Shown here: positions 53,404 to 64,000 of the stretch, piece by piece | Layout of the letters: every line of letters starts with the position of its first letter | Position numbering within the stretch: position 1 is the stretch's first letter | NCBI GenBank assembly: GCA_950097015.1 | Contig: CATNEN010000008.1 | Span: 1,178,001 to 1,242,000 of the forward strand | Source of the DNA: Macrostomum hystrix | Taxonomy: Eukaryota; Platyhelminthes; Macrostomidae | DNA: 64,000 nucleotides | Direction: 5' to 3' | Position numbers and translations under genes: made by a program | Notes under the pieces: generated by a model | The model's input: the letters and a program-made list of their open reading frames with translations, nothing else | Database searches by the model: none | What the model was told of the DNA's origin: nothing

Positions 53404-54366
53404 GTAGGCAGCGCATGGCAACTCAACCGATGAATGCAGCATGAAGATGACAAGTCGATTGCTTGAAGTGCAGTGAACTAACCGGAGTGATTCATAATTA
53501 CCTATGTTGCTAATGTCCACATTTCCCAGTCGGGTCGTCATTTTTTAACCAAATCGTTTCTTTTTATTCGCTCTAGTGTGTCGTTTATGATAGTTTTCGC
53601 TAGGAAGCGGTAAAAAATGAGAACCGACCCTTTTTTGACTGATAATCCTACGCATGCGATCATCTAACAAAAATACTCGTATTTTCGTCTCAATTCTCTG
53701 TCAGCATTGCTAAGCCCACTCACACCCAACACAGCCTAATTTCGTTTCAAATTCTCGTTTGCACTATTGCTAAATGTTCTTAGTGTCTGCAAAAATTCAT
53801 TTTTACAAACAAGCCAGCTTTTTTCAACAAAAGCAACAATGCAGCAGCAGAGGAAATAGCGAAGACAGTAAAAAAATAGGAAAATTCTGCTCTCAGACAA
53901 AATTATCACAACAGACAGACAGAAGTCAAACGCTTCAACAATGATATTCACATCTCTGCTTTTGCTACGTTCCGCATGTCTGTAGATCTCGTAGAAAAGC
54001 AGAATTCAACAATTTCATTCCGCCTCATGCACGGCTCTGAGCCTAAGAGAACTGAATGCCGACCTGCCCTAAAATTCGAGTGTTTTGCTTGAGCTATACA
54101 GACCCTTTCAATCTAATCAGTTCGCCCAGTTTAATGAGAAAATTGTCTTTAATTATCCTACAAAGCTCTTCACTCTCAAATCCGTGCTCAACCTGGTACT
54201 CATCCTGTATCCTTCTGCCTTCTGTCTCCATCTCTCACGATTCCCACACAAGCCCCCGTGCTCGACGCAGTGGTTGAAGTGCAGCAAGCTACCAACGCCA
54301 ACCCAGTAGAAGTACATAAAATTTAACGGATTAACGAATTCTTTTTTGTCTGATTCACACAAAAAG

Positions 54367-54577
54367 CCTGGTGCTGCGAGTCGAGCAGAGGGCGCGGTAC
54401 TATGCCAATCCTGGTCGGCCGAACCAGAGACTCCTCATTGACAAAAAGCGCTTCGTATCGGTTTGGCAGGAGGGAGCCCGACCTCCAGCGTCCATCCAAG
54501 CCGACATGGACCGACAGGCCGCTGAATTCATGGCCGAATGTCGCGACAACAACTCCGACCAATATTCTCCTTTCTGA
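54367..54577 (+). CDS. ankyrin, terminal exon
   Basis: Acceptor CACAAAAAG ends at 54,366; incoming AG plus C gives Ser, then LVLRVEQRARYYANPGRPNQ, RLLIDKKRFVSVWQEGARPP, ASIQADMDRQAAEFMAECRD and NNSDQYSPF with TGA at 54,575-54,577. Unlike the repetitive tail, this 70-residue segment has balanced, globular-looking composition (aromatics, basic residues, VWQEG). I do not recognise a named domain. It occupies the C-terminus where death domain or regulatory sequence sits in short ankyrins. It is the likely stop of the long isoform. Confidence 0.82.
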
Positions 54578-56020
54578 GTTGATCAAAGCCCATTGTGGTG
54601 TAGCGATGTACAGGTGGTGCGGTACATAATTGGGTCTTTAAGTAGTAAAACTTTCAAGCAAATTTCCCTGATTTCAATAGTGCTTCAAGCTGCTGAAAAT
54701 CATTCATCAATTAAAAACTTTTCTTTGCAATTTTCACATTAAAAGACCAATCAATTTCAGCTATGCACATGCAACATCTGGAAACCATTTTTTCTCTGCT
54801 GTCACTAATAATAATTTTCTAGTCAGCTTCAATTTTTTTAATTTAATTATATACAAGTATCTTATATTACCATAGTTTGCAACGGCCGTCAATACGGATG
54901 GGTCACTATTGTTGCTTTTTAGTTCTAGAAATTTCTGCAACCCTCGAAGCGATCGCTTATCTTCATGGATCGCTAATTGTTTTGCTAGCAGTTTCAAAAA
55001 TACCTGTCGTACCTTTTAACGCTTATAATTTATGTACTCGTGCGTACATGTTGCTAAAGACGCTAGTTTATTTAGTCCTGCGAACCATTTCAACTTGCAA
55101 ACCGGTAAATATTTCTAAAAGTACCCTTTCTCCTTTCAATAATCCTAAGTCAAGAGCGCAATTGTGAGGCAACAATCCGTAACTGTAAGTCTGCACCGCC
55201 CGTTTCGACTTTCGATACGCTCACAGCTCTGCTTTTCTTTCATAGCCAGCACTTAGTTCCAGTCATTTTGTTTCAGCCATTTCTTCAGTAACAAATCTGA
55301 CGTCGCTAAATAATCATTCGATTCAATCTCGTGCTCAAAGTATAGAATAAATTTTTAGTTTTTGAAAAGCTATAACAAATCAGACATTGACAGAAACGAC
55401 TTTGAACACTCGAATGTCAATTATTTAACGATTTTATTTATAAAAACGGAACTAAAATGAAAAATAGACATTTTTTCTCGTGTTCAATAGCCCGATTCCA
55501 GGTGAAGAGGCGCGACCGGGGGGAGACAGAGGTGTCACATTCGGGAAGATGATGTGAGAATGAATTATTCCTTTCCAACGCGATGGCAGCTGGGACTGAT
55601 AATTCCTGTCTAGTCGTTCGCCTCTCTTCACACTGCAAAGGCTGCTTTTTGTACCGGGTTTCAATCCAAAAAAATTACTTGTCACCTTCTGCTGGCCCAA
55701 CCGTTTGTTATGCCTTTTTCCACCGCTTTTTCTTGACTATTTTATCTTACAAAACAAGATATCTGCATCGATATTACTGTGTACTGTGTTATTGCTGTTG
55801 TTTTTTAATTCTGAAACACGAAAATATCAAATTTACTACATTTAGTTTTCTTGAAAAATTTAAAATATATTTTATGGTACGTCCACGTAGCACAAGAACG
55901 AACTAAAGTGGGCCGAAAAATTCACTGCCATTGCTATAGCTTTCGTGATATAATATTAGAATATTTTCTAGTATTTTTTCTTTCTCAAAGCATTTTAAAA
56001 ACCACAACATTTTTTGAATT
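54578..56020. other. ankyrin 3' UTR and flank
   Basis: AT-rich DNA after the stop codon, with scattered TTTTT runs. No second gene is seen. The short frame at 55,583-55,906 is not supported by any domain. Confidence 0.5.
55346..55351 (+). terminator. possible polyadenylation signal AATAAA
   Basis: A canonical AATAAA, about 770 bp after the ankyrin stop codon and the first perfect hexamer that I noticed downstream. A GT/T-rich stretch follows (TTTTTAGTTTTTG). The chance of random occurrence in AT-rich DNA is high. Confidence 0.35.
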
Positions 56021-56024
56021 GTCA

Positions 56025-56965
56025 CTGCTTCATCTGACAGCTCACTGCTTCATCTGACAGCTCACTGCTTCATCTGACAGCTCACTGCATCATCTGACAG
56101 CTCACTGCATCATCTGACAACTCACTGCATCATCTGACAACTCACTGCATCATCTGACAGCTCACTGCATCATCTGACAACTCACTGCATCATCTGACAA
56201 CTCACTGCATCATCTGACAGCTCACTGCATCATCTGACAACTCACTGCTCCATCTGACAACTCACTGCTTCATCTGACAACTCACTGCATCATCTGACAA
56301 CTCACTGCTTCATCTGACAACTCACTGCATCATCTGACAACTCACTGCTCCATCTGACAACTCACTGCTTCATCTGACAGCTCACTGCATCATCTGACAA
56401 CTCACTGCATCATCTGACAACTCACTGCATCATCTGACAACTCACTGCTCCATCTGACAACTCACTGCTCCATCTGACAACTCACTGCTTCATCTGACAA
56501 CTCACTGCTTCATCTGACAGCTCACTGCATCATCTGACAACTCACTGCATCATCTGACAGCTCACTCCATCATCTGACAGCTCATTGCATCATCTGACAA
56601 CTCACTGCTCCATCTGACAGCTCATTGCATCATCTGACAACTCACTGCATCATCTGACAACTCACTGCATCATCTGACAACTCACTGCATCATCTGACAA
56701 CTCACTGCATCATCTGACAACTCACTGCTCCATCTGACAACTCACTGCTTCATCTGACAACTCACTGCTTCATCTGACAGCTCACTGCATCATCTGACAA
56801 CTCACTGCATCATCTGACAGCTCACTCCATCATCTGACAGCTCATTGCATCATCTGACAGCTCACTGCATCATCTGACAGCTCACTGCATCATCTGACAG
56901 CTCACTGCATCATCTGACAGCTCACTGCATCATCTGACAGCTCACTGCATCATCTGACAACTCGC
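56025..56965. repeat. minisatellite, 20-bp CTCACTGCATCATCTGACAA unit
   Basis: About 47 copies at exactly 20 bp spacing. Position 9 varies (GCATC, GCTTC, GCTCC) and the last base is A or G. There is no unique spacer between copies, so it is not a CRISPR array. Confidence 0.97.
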
Positions 56966-56969
56966 TGAA

Positions 56970-57560
56970 CTCTATTTTTGTAGCGAACTACGCTCGCATT
57001 TTGATCCGACTAAAATAAACATAGGCAAAGTAAATTCTCGTTTCCTTACATTTCTGGTCTGTTCCTGCATTATTTTTCAAGAAAACGCCTTCCTTGAATG
57101 TAGAGGATTATAATGAAATTGAATCACCGATCCATAATCTAATCTTTTGATTAATTAAAATTTTCTGATCAAGACAGTTATCAAAATGCACTTTAGTTAG
57201 ATTACTCGGCACCCGTAGTTCCGAATTCTGCTTTGAAAATCTTTTTCAAGCAATTTCGCTTCAGATCTCGGCTTTTCCTGCCGACCGCACCCCTTCACTG
57301 TTCCGTTCTGTGAGAAAAGCCAGTTCAATGCTAGCAACTGAGCAGAGCAATTTTCCAGTAAGAAATTTCTCTTCACCCCGACCTATCGGTCTTAAAGAAA
57401 AGAGGCGAGTTACTTGCGATACAAAGGAACTGAATAAAGAATTACAATCACAATGAGATTAAATGCGTGACTTGCGAAAGTTGGGACATTTTATGCGCTT
57501 TGGCCAGCTCTACTCACCTGTTCTGAAACACCTTTGTGTCTGGCTGTCAGCTCGACCGAT
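56970..57560. other. unannotated intergenic DNA
   Basis: No supported gene or element. Confidence 0.5.
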
Positions 57561-57572
57561 CATACTAGCTAG

Positions 57573-59165
57573 CTGCCTCCATCTGCCTCCATCTACCTCC
57601 GTCTACCTCCGTCTACCTCCGTCTACCTCCATCTACCTCCGTCTACCTCCATCTACCTCCGTCTACCTCCATCTACCTCCGTCTACCTCCATCTATCTCC
57701 GTCTACCTCCATCTACCTCCATCTACCTCCATCTACCTCCATCTACCTCCATCTACCTCCGTCTACCTCCGTCTACCTCCATCTACCTCCATCTATCACC
57801 GTCAACCTACATCTACCTCCATCTACCTCCATCTACCTCCGTCTACCTCCATCTACCTCCATCTACCTCCATCTATCACCGTCAACCTACATCTACCTCC
57901 ATCTACCTCCATCTACCTCCATCTATCACCGTCTACCTCCATCTACCTACATTTACCTCCATCTATCTCCGTCTACCTCCATCTATCTCCGTCTACCTCC
58001 ATCTACCTCCATCTACCTCCATCTACCTCCGTCTACCTCCGTCTACCTCCATCTACCTCCATCTATCACCGTCAACCTACATCTACCTCCATCTACCTCC
58101 ATCTACCTCCGTCTACCTCCATCTACCTCCATCTACCTCCATCTATCACCGTCAACCTACATCTACCTCCATCTACCTCCATCTACCTCCATCTATCACC
58201 GTCTACCTCCATCTACCTACATTTACCTCCATCTATCTCCGTCTACCTCCATCAATCTCCGTCTACCTCCGTCTACCTCCATCTACCTCCGTCTACCTCC
58301 ATCTACCTCCATCTACCTCCATCTACCTCCATCTACCTCCATCTACCTCCGTCAACCTCCATCTACCTCCATCTACCTCCATCTACCTCCATCTACCTCC
58401 ATCTACCTCCGTCTACCTCCACCTTCCACCATCTATCTCCGTCTACCTCCACCTTCCTCCATCTACCTCCATCTATCTCCGTCTACCTCCATCTATCTCC
58501 GTCTACCTCCATCTACCTCCGTCTACCTCCATCTACCTCCATCTACCTCCATCTATCTCCATCTATCTCAGTCTACCTCCATCTACCTCCGTCTACCTCC
58601 ATCTACCTCCGTCTACCTCCATCTACCTCCGTCTACCTCCATCTATCTCCGTCTACCTCCATCTACCTCCATCTACCTCCATCTACCTCCATCTGTCTCC
58701 GTCCACCTCCATCTATCTCCGTTTACATCGATCTTCCTCCGTTTACATCGATCTTCCTCCGTTTACATCAATCTTCCTCCGTTTACATTGATCTTCCTCC
58801 GTTTACATTGATCTTCCTCCGTTTACATCCATCTGCCTCCATCTACCTCCATCTACCTCCATCTACCTCCGTGTACCTCCATCTGCCTCCATCTACCTCC
58901 ATCTATCTCCGTCTACCTCCATCTACCTCCGTCTACCTCCATCTACCTCCATCTACCTCCGTCTACCTCCATCTACCTCCGTCTACCTCCATCTATCTCC
59001 GTCTACCTCCATCTATCACCGTCTACCTCCGTCTCCCTCCATCTACCTCCGTCTACCTCCGGCTACCTCCATCTACCTACATTTACCTCCATCCATCTCC
59101 GTTTACCTTCATATCTACATCCATCTACCTCCATCTACCTCCATCTACCTCCATCGACCTACATT
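57573..59165. repeat. minisatellite, 10-bp CTACCTCCAT / CTACCTCCGT unit
   Basis: About 155 decamers with an A/G choice (CCATCTAC versus CCGTCTAC) and ATCACCGTCAAC variants. A block at about 57,640-57,960 is duplicated at 57,950-58,210. Because 30 is divisible by three, a false 442-codon Pro/Ser/Thr/Tyr frame stays open. Confidence 0.96.
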
Positions 59166-59169
59166 TACT

Positions 59170-59605
59170 TTAATTTACCTACAATTAGAACAGATGAAAG
59201 TAAATGGTTTCAGAATAAGCTGATATATTATTAGTATAGCAAGCTAAATCCCACGGAAAGTAGCCCGCTGGAAACTGGAAGCCCTTGCCTCAAATCACAT
59301 TGGCTTCAGCCTTCAGTATTCATAAATGTATTTATGATAGCCATATATTTCTATACTAGCATAAAACGCTGCGAATCCTAGCTAATCTACTTCTGATTAG
59401 GCCGCAAGGGTTATCCGAGCTTAAGTCTCCCAAGGCCTTAGCAACAACTATGGGGAGGCGAAAATGGCTAGGCGAGACTGGATTAGTTTATCCTTCTGGC
59501 CAAGTTAATCGGCACTAATCTGGCTGACTCTCGGTGTGTCAAATTGCGGAACACGTTTGCATGGATAAAGTCATCAGCTGGACTAGCTAGGACTGCTGTG
59601 AATGG
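59170..59605. other. unannotated intergenic DNA
   Basis: No supported gene or element between two arrays. Confidence 0.5.
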
Positions 59606-59611
59606 GAAATA

Positions 59612-60772
59612 TGGGGTAAGGATGGTAGGATTGGGGATAAGGATGGAAGAGATGGGGATAAGGATGATAGGAATGGGGATAAGGATGATAGAAATGGGGA
59701 TAAGGATGATAGGAATGGGGGTAAGGATGCCAGGGATGGGGATAAGGATGGTAGGGATGGGGATAAGGGTGGTAGGGATGGGCATAAGGGTGGTAGGGAT
59801 GGGGAAAAGGATGGTAGGGATGGGGATATGGATGGTAGAATTGAGGATAAGGATGGTAGGGATGGGGTTATGGATGGTATTTTGGGTATAAGGATGGTAG
59901 AGATGGGGATAAGGATGGTAGAGATGGGGATAGGGATGGTAGAGATGAGGATAAGGATGGTAGGGATAGGGTTAAGGATGGTATTTATGGGTATAAGGAT
60001 GGTAGAGATGGGGATAGGGATGGTTGAGATGAGGATAGGGATGGTAGGGATGGGGATAAGGGTGGTAGGGATGGGGGATAAGGGTGGTAGGGATGGGGAC
60101 AAGGGTGGTAGGGATGGGGACAAGGATGGTATGGATGGGGACAAGGATGTCAGGGATGGGGATAAGGGTGGTAGGGATGGGGATATGGATGGTAGAATTG
60201 AGGATAAGGATGGTAGAGATGGGGATAGGGATGGTAGAGATGAGGATAGGGATGGTAGGGATGGGGACAAGGGTGGTAGGGATGGGGATAAGGGTGGTAG
60301 GGGTGGGGATAAGGATGGTAGGGATGGGGGGATAAGGGTGGTAGGGATGGGGACAAGGATGGTAGGGATAGGGTTAAGGATGGTATTTATGGGTATAAGG
60401 ATGGTAGAGATGGGGATAGGGGTGGTAGAGATGAGGATAGGGATGGTAGGGATGGGGACAAGGGTGGTAGGGATGGGGATAAGGGTGGTAGGGATGGGGA
60501 TAAGGATGGTAGGGATGGGGGGATAAGGGTGGTTGGGATGGGGACAAGGATGGTAGGGATGGGGATAAGGATGGTAGGGATTGGGGGATAAGGGTGGTAG
60601 GGATGGGGATAATGGTGGTAGGGATGGGGATAAGGGTGGTAGGGATGGGGGGATAAGGGTGGTAGGGATGGGGACAATGATGGTAGGGATGGGGATAAGG
60701 ATGGTAGGGATTGGGGGATAAGGGTGGTAGGGATGGGGATAAGGGTGGTAGGGATGGGGATAACGAATGTAA
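59612..60772. repeat. minisatellite, 18-bp GGATGGTAGGGATGGGGATA-type unit
   Basis: About 64 copies of an 18-bp unit, AGGATGGTAGGGATGGGG with ATA, ACA or TTA endings. Larger blocks of about 250-350 bp (marked by TATTTATGGGTATAAGG) recur. Confidence 0.95.
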
Positions 60773-60774
60773 GT

Positions 60775-61325
60775 ATGGTTGGGATTGGGAAAAGTATAAG
60801 TGGCTATGGTTAGCAGATGACCGAAATTTAAAATACTTGGTTTTAAAATTTAGTTTCATTTCACAATTGCATGAGGATGGCGTAGGTGCTTCCAAGATCC
60901 CAAAACATCGCGTGCGCATATCGGCAAAGCCTCTTAAGTATCGTCAGTTTGGCCAGCTCAGTTGCGTGCATAGTCCGGATCAGAGTGAAAGCAGAATAGA
61001 AAAATATAGAATTGTGCGAAGAAAATAATCTCAGAAAAAAAATAGCGCAGACAGAAGCCTACAGGAGCTGGGTTGAGTATGTTTCTCGTCAGGCCATCAC
61101 AGGTCACCCGGATGCAACTCCAGCCGCTGAGACTGACCCGAGTGCTCGAGTTCGAGAGCGGATAGGTCCAACGCCTGTTGCTTGATTGATGGATTCCGAG
61201 TAATCCTTTCAGAATTCAGCGAGGACTAAGTTGGGATATTTCAAAGGTTGCAGAATATTTTTCTGACATCCCCTGTTGCTGACGAAAATCTTTGGCTATT
61301 GTGTGACCTGAACGATGCTATGAGG
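60775..61325. other. unannotated intergenic DNA
   Basis: Mixed-composition spacer, no supported gene. Confidence 0.5.
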
Positions 61326-61330
61326 TAGTG

Positions 61331-61805
61331 CGGTGAGAGTGGCTGAATGGGTGAGAGTGGGTGAATGGGTGAGAGTGAGTGAATGGGTGAGAGTGGGTGA
61401 ATGGGTGAGAGTGAGTGAATGGGTGAGAGTGAGTGGTAGGGTGAGAGTGAGTGAATGGGTGAGAGTGAGTGAATGGGTGAGAGTGAGTGAATGGGTGAGA
61501 GTGGGTGAATGGGTGAGAGTGGGTGAATGGGTGAGAGTGAGTGAATGGGTGAGAGTGGGTGAATGGGTGAGAGTGAGTGAATGGGTGAGAGTGAGTGAAT
61601 GGGTGAGAGTGGGTGAATGGGTGAGAGTGGGTGAATGGGTGAGAGTGAGTGAATGGGTGAGAGTGGGTGAATGGATGAGAGTGGGTGAATGGATGAGAGT
61701 GGGTGAATGGGTGAGAGTGAGTGAATGGGTGAGAGTGGGTGAATGGGTGAGAGTGAGTGAATGGGTGAGAGTGGGTGAATGGGTGAGAGCGTGTGAAGGG
61801 TGAGA
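61331..61805. repeat. minisatellite, 18-bp GTGAGAGTGGGTGAATGG unit
   Basis: About 26 copies alternating GAGTGGGTGAATGG and GAGTGAGTGAATGG. An 18-bp period keeps a false 156-codon frame open. Confidence 0.96.
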
Positions 61806-62600
61806 GCAGGAACTACTAAATACTCTCCTTTTACTTAATACTTTATTCTTTCTTTAAACTTTAAAGGATCGCGATATATTTTAATGAAACCACATACATG
61901 TATAACATTAAGCTGACTCCTTTATTTTAAAAAATCGATAAAAAACAAAAAACTTTTTTGGTGAAATCCGTTAATTATATAAACCAATTTGATATACTTT
62001 GACGAAAGATCAGTTTTATATTTACCAAAAAGCAACTAAATTATCCATGGGGGAATGGCATTTTCCATTTCTTGCAACTGTTGGAAGCCGGCAAGGCAAG
62101 CCAAAGTCCTGTTTAGGGGACAGTGGTGAAGAATGGGGGTGGGTCCTATATTGGTAAAGAAAAATCGATATTAGCAAGATGTTGGAATTACGAACGTGAC
62201 GTTCGCCCCAGTTTTTGGTCATCCTAATTTCCTAAACAAGGCCCGTCCGAACGCCATTTGTTTGATTCCTTAAGTACGTAAGCATCCCATTCTCACCCCT
62301 CCAGCATACTTGCGCAGATAAGAAGGGTTTGGCGTCACTGCAGGAGACGAATGAATCTAGTGTACATTGGAGTGTACATTCAGCCCCAAAGTTCTAAAAA
62401 TAGCCTATTGATAATGAAAGGCTTCTATCCTTGCATACACGACTGGGCGAACATCACCCTCTCAGTCCCCCACCACCCCAAAATAGGGTTCCACAACACT
62501 AAGACTAAGACCTACCCGGGTCTTGGTAGCCCCAACCCCCGATCCACAAAGTCTTTATAAGTATTGTGACAAGTAATATGGTCTCGTGAGTCGAGACTTC
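61806..62600. other. 5' flank of the CS-domain gene
   Basis: Promoter and 5' UTR of the downstream gene are expected here. I see no definite TATA box. Confidence 0.4.
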
Positions 62601-62629
62601 AGATCGCAGCGCAGACACCGGGCCACGCC

Positions 62630-62888
62630 ATGGAAGAGCAACAAGAGGAAACTCCGAAACTGACTGAGGAGGACACTGCTACCGCTCAAGCTGTCCAAGC
62701 CCAAGGTCAAGGAGCTGAAGCCGACGAGCAAGGCGACGATAAGGACGACGACAACGGAGGAGGAGACGAAGAGGATGAAGATGAACGGGGAAAGAAGAAT
62801 CTTACAGAAGCTGCTGCAGCGGAAGAGGCAGGAGATGATGAAGAAACTGAAGAGTCGCCGCGCGGAGCAACAGCTGCTGCTGCTAGCG
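62630..62888 (+). CDS. CS-domain protein, exon 1 (acidic N-terminus)
   Basis: The ATG sits in a good context (CACGCCATGG). 86 codons, then donor GTGAGA in phase 1. It reads MEEQQEETPKLTEEDTATAQ, then long Asp/Glu/Gly stretches (DEQGDDKDDDNGGGDEEDED) and AAAAEEAGDDEETEESPRGA. Highly acidic and probably disordered. Acidic extensions are common in CS-domain co-chaperones and histone-handling proteins. It lies 8 kb downstream of the ankyrin gene on the same strand and appears to be a separate gene with its own start. Confidence 0.85.
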
Positions 62889-63213
62889 GTGAGACATGAA
62901 CTTATTGACCCATGACCAATTGGCAATTTATTTCTTCCATTTCTGAATGTTAGCCTATGTTATAAATTCTTTGCCAATCGACTTTTTAAGTCGAATTTTG
63001 GTTTATGATATCAGAATCAGAGAATAAGTTAAATCAGAGCTAGGCATCATATCGCTAAAAAGTTATTCCCCTGTTAACACTCGACAACCTAGTTGCCTTT
63101 TTTAATTTGTTTTAATTAATCTGAAGAAAAACTATTTTTTTACTACAATACACGTCTGACTACTTACAGTAGCTAAACAGCAAATAAAAAAATTAACACT
63201 GACCCATCCTCAG

Positions 63214-63701
63214 GTTCAGCATCAGCTTCGGCACCTTCAACGGGTGCAGCCGCCGCCGCCTCACCCGCCGCCGCCCCTGCTATCCAGCCACTAAAGCCGC
63301 CGTCGCGAGTAACTATTCACAAGAAGCGAGCGCACACAGTCCGACTCTGTCTAAGCATTGAGGGCGTCAAGCCCAAGCTGGATCTGCACTCAAAGCTGCT
63401 ACGCCGGCCCAGCCGATGGACATCCGCGGAGCCGGCCGAGGGCGACCTGACAGTGAAGCTGGAGCCGGACTCTGTCCTAGTTGAGTTTGTTAGGCGCAGA
63501 GGCGACCTACCGCATCGATGTTTTATTAGCGAACTCTGCGCCCGCATCGACAAGGACAAGAGCAGCTTCGAGGTTGGCGACGGCTTCGTGAAAGTCTACC
63601 TGGTCAGGGACACGACCGATGCAGCTTGGGAGCAGTTCGACCTGATTGCGGCTGATCCGGCTAGGCTGGATGAGGACTGCCTGCGTCGCATTGCTGACTG
63701 A
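63214..63701 (+). CDS. CS-domain protein, exon 2 (p23/Hsp20-like fold)
   Basis: Acceptor CATCCTCAG ends at 63,213 in matching phase; stop TGA at 63,699-63,701, giving a 248-residue protein. An Ala/Pro/Ser linker (residues 87-116) precedes RVTIHKKRAHTVRLCLSIEG (from about 117), then DLTVKLEPDSVLVEFVRRRG, ISELCARIDKDKSSFEVGDG and FVKVYLVRDTTDAAWEQFDL. The strand order, the 'I-D-K-D-K-S-S-F-E-V' step and the closing W are typical of CS domains (p23, NudC, CHORD/melusin, Sgt1), which act with Hsp90 or in complex assembly. I cannot assign a subfamily. A loop of about 20 extra residues (SKLLRRPSRWTSAEPAEG) separates early strands. Confidence 0.85.
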
Positions 63702-63724
63702 TCGCTTCACGAGAGTCAGTTGCG

Positions 63725-64000
63725 CTTGGGACTTAAACTGGTTGCTATGGGGTTGTGTTATAGGGAGTCCAAATTGTTGCTAAGGTGCTAGATGTGCAAT
63801 CTAAGGAGTCAAATTGGTTGCCAGGGTGTTAGACTGATCACAATGGTTGCTATAGGGTGTTAGACTGATCTGAATGGTTTCTACAGGGTGTTAGACTGAT
63901 CACAATGGTTGCTATGGGGTGTTAGACTTGCAATTATTCTGATCAATCTTTAACACCCTAGCTATCATTCTGATCAAACTTTAACACCCTAGCAACCACT
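63725..64000. repeat. minisatellite, about 30-bp unit, truncated by window edge
   Basis: Copies of GGTTGCTATGGGGTGTTAGA then CTGATCACAAT in plus orientation, then, from about 63,935, inverted copies (ATTCTGATCAATCTTTAACA, CCCTAGCAACCA). It starts 25 bp after the stop codon of the CS gene, so it may lie in its 3' UTR. Confidence 0.85.

Noticed and set aside
56025-56965. CRISPR-like regular array
   Set aside because: The 20-bp units are directly adjacent with no unique spacers, and the genome is eukaryotic.
57463-58791. 442-codon Pro/Ser/Thr/Tyr frame that looks mucin- or extensin-like
   Set aside because: Product of a 10-bp minisatellite with no stop codon in any frame; the first 35 codons are ordinary intergenic sequence.
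59544-60526. Met/Gly/Arg-rich plus-strand frames up to 232 codons
   Set aside because: They follow from the 18-bp GGATGGTAGGGATGGGG repeat; no unique coding sequence attached.

Overview
This 64-kb window is animal nuclear DNA. It has GT-AG introns, a canonical 24-repeat ankyrin gene, a tRNA-derived SINE family, a decayed mariner transposon, two copies of a hAT-like MITE and a short interstitial run of TTAGGG telomere repeats. TTAGGG argues mildly against nematodes (TTAGGC) and most arthropods (TTAGG). Long introns, extreme minisatellite content and ordinary ankyrin architecture suggest a non-vertebrate bilaterian. A flatworm or other lophotrochozoan is my guess, but the sequence alone does not prove it.

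One gene dominates: a plus-strand giant ankyrin, coding from about 10.5 to 54.6 kb. I could chain 27 coding exons with consistent splice phases. They encode 24 ANK repeats (12.8-22.0 kb), a linker (23.1-28.9 kb), two ZU5 domains (34.5-36.1 kb), a UPA domain (36.4-37.0 kb), a cassette of seven small phase-1 exons (37.1-38.2 kb), then a single exon of about 13 kb (39.1-52.1 kb) and three short C-terminal exons ending at 54,577. The predicted protein is about 6,400 residues. I see three candidate phase-0 first exons (10,528; 11,689; 15,593), which points to alternative promoters. The giant exon holds three coding tandem-repeat tracts: an 18-aa unit and two different 11-aa units. No death domain was recognised. 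Giant-exon ankyrins (vertebrate ankB-440 and ankG-480, fly Ank2 long forms, worm UNC-44 long form) are known neuronal scaffolds joining membrane proteins, beta-spectrin and microtubules, so a similar role is inferred here.

0-10 kb is upstream DNA made largely of minisatellites, with no gene that I can support. 54.6-62.6 kb is the ankyrin 3' flank plus four more large arrays. 62.6-63.7 kb is a complete two-exon gene for a small acidic CS-domain (p23/Hsp20-like) protein. The last 280 bp begin another array.

More than 20 minisatellite arrays occupy about 18 kb of non-coding sequence. Coding repeats add several more kb. Two arrays in the intron before the ZU5 exons are reverse complements of one another and lie close to the two splice sites. 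An inverted SINE pair brackets two ANK exons. Several single-base frame breaks in the giant tail look like assembly indels, but they could be real.
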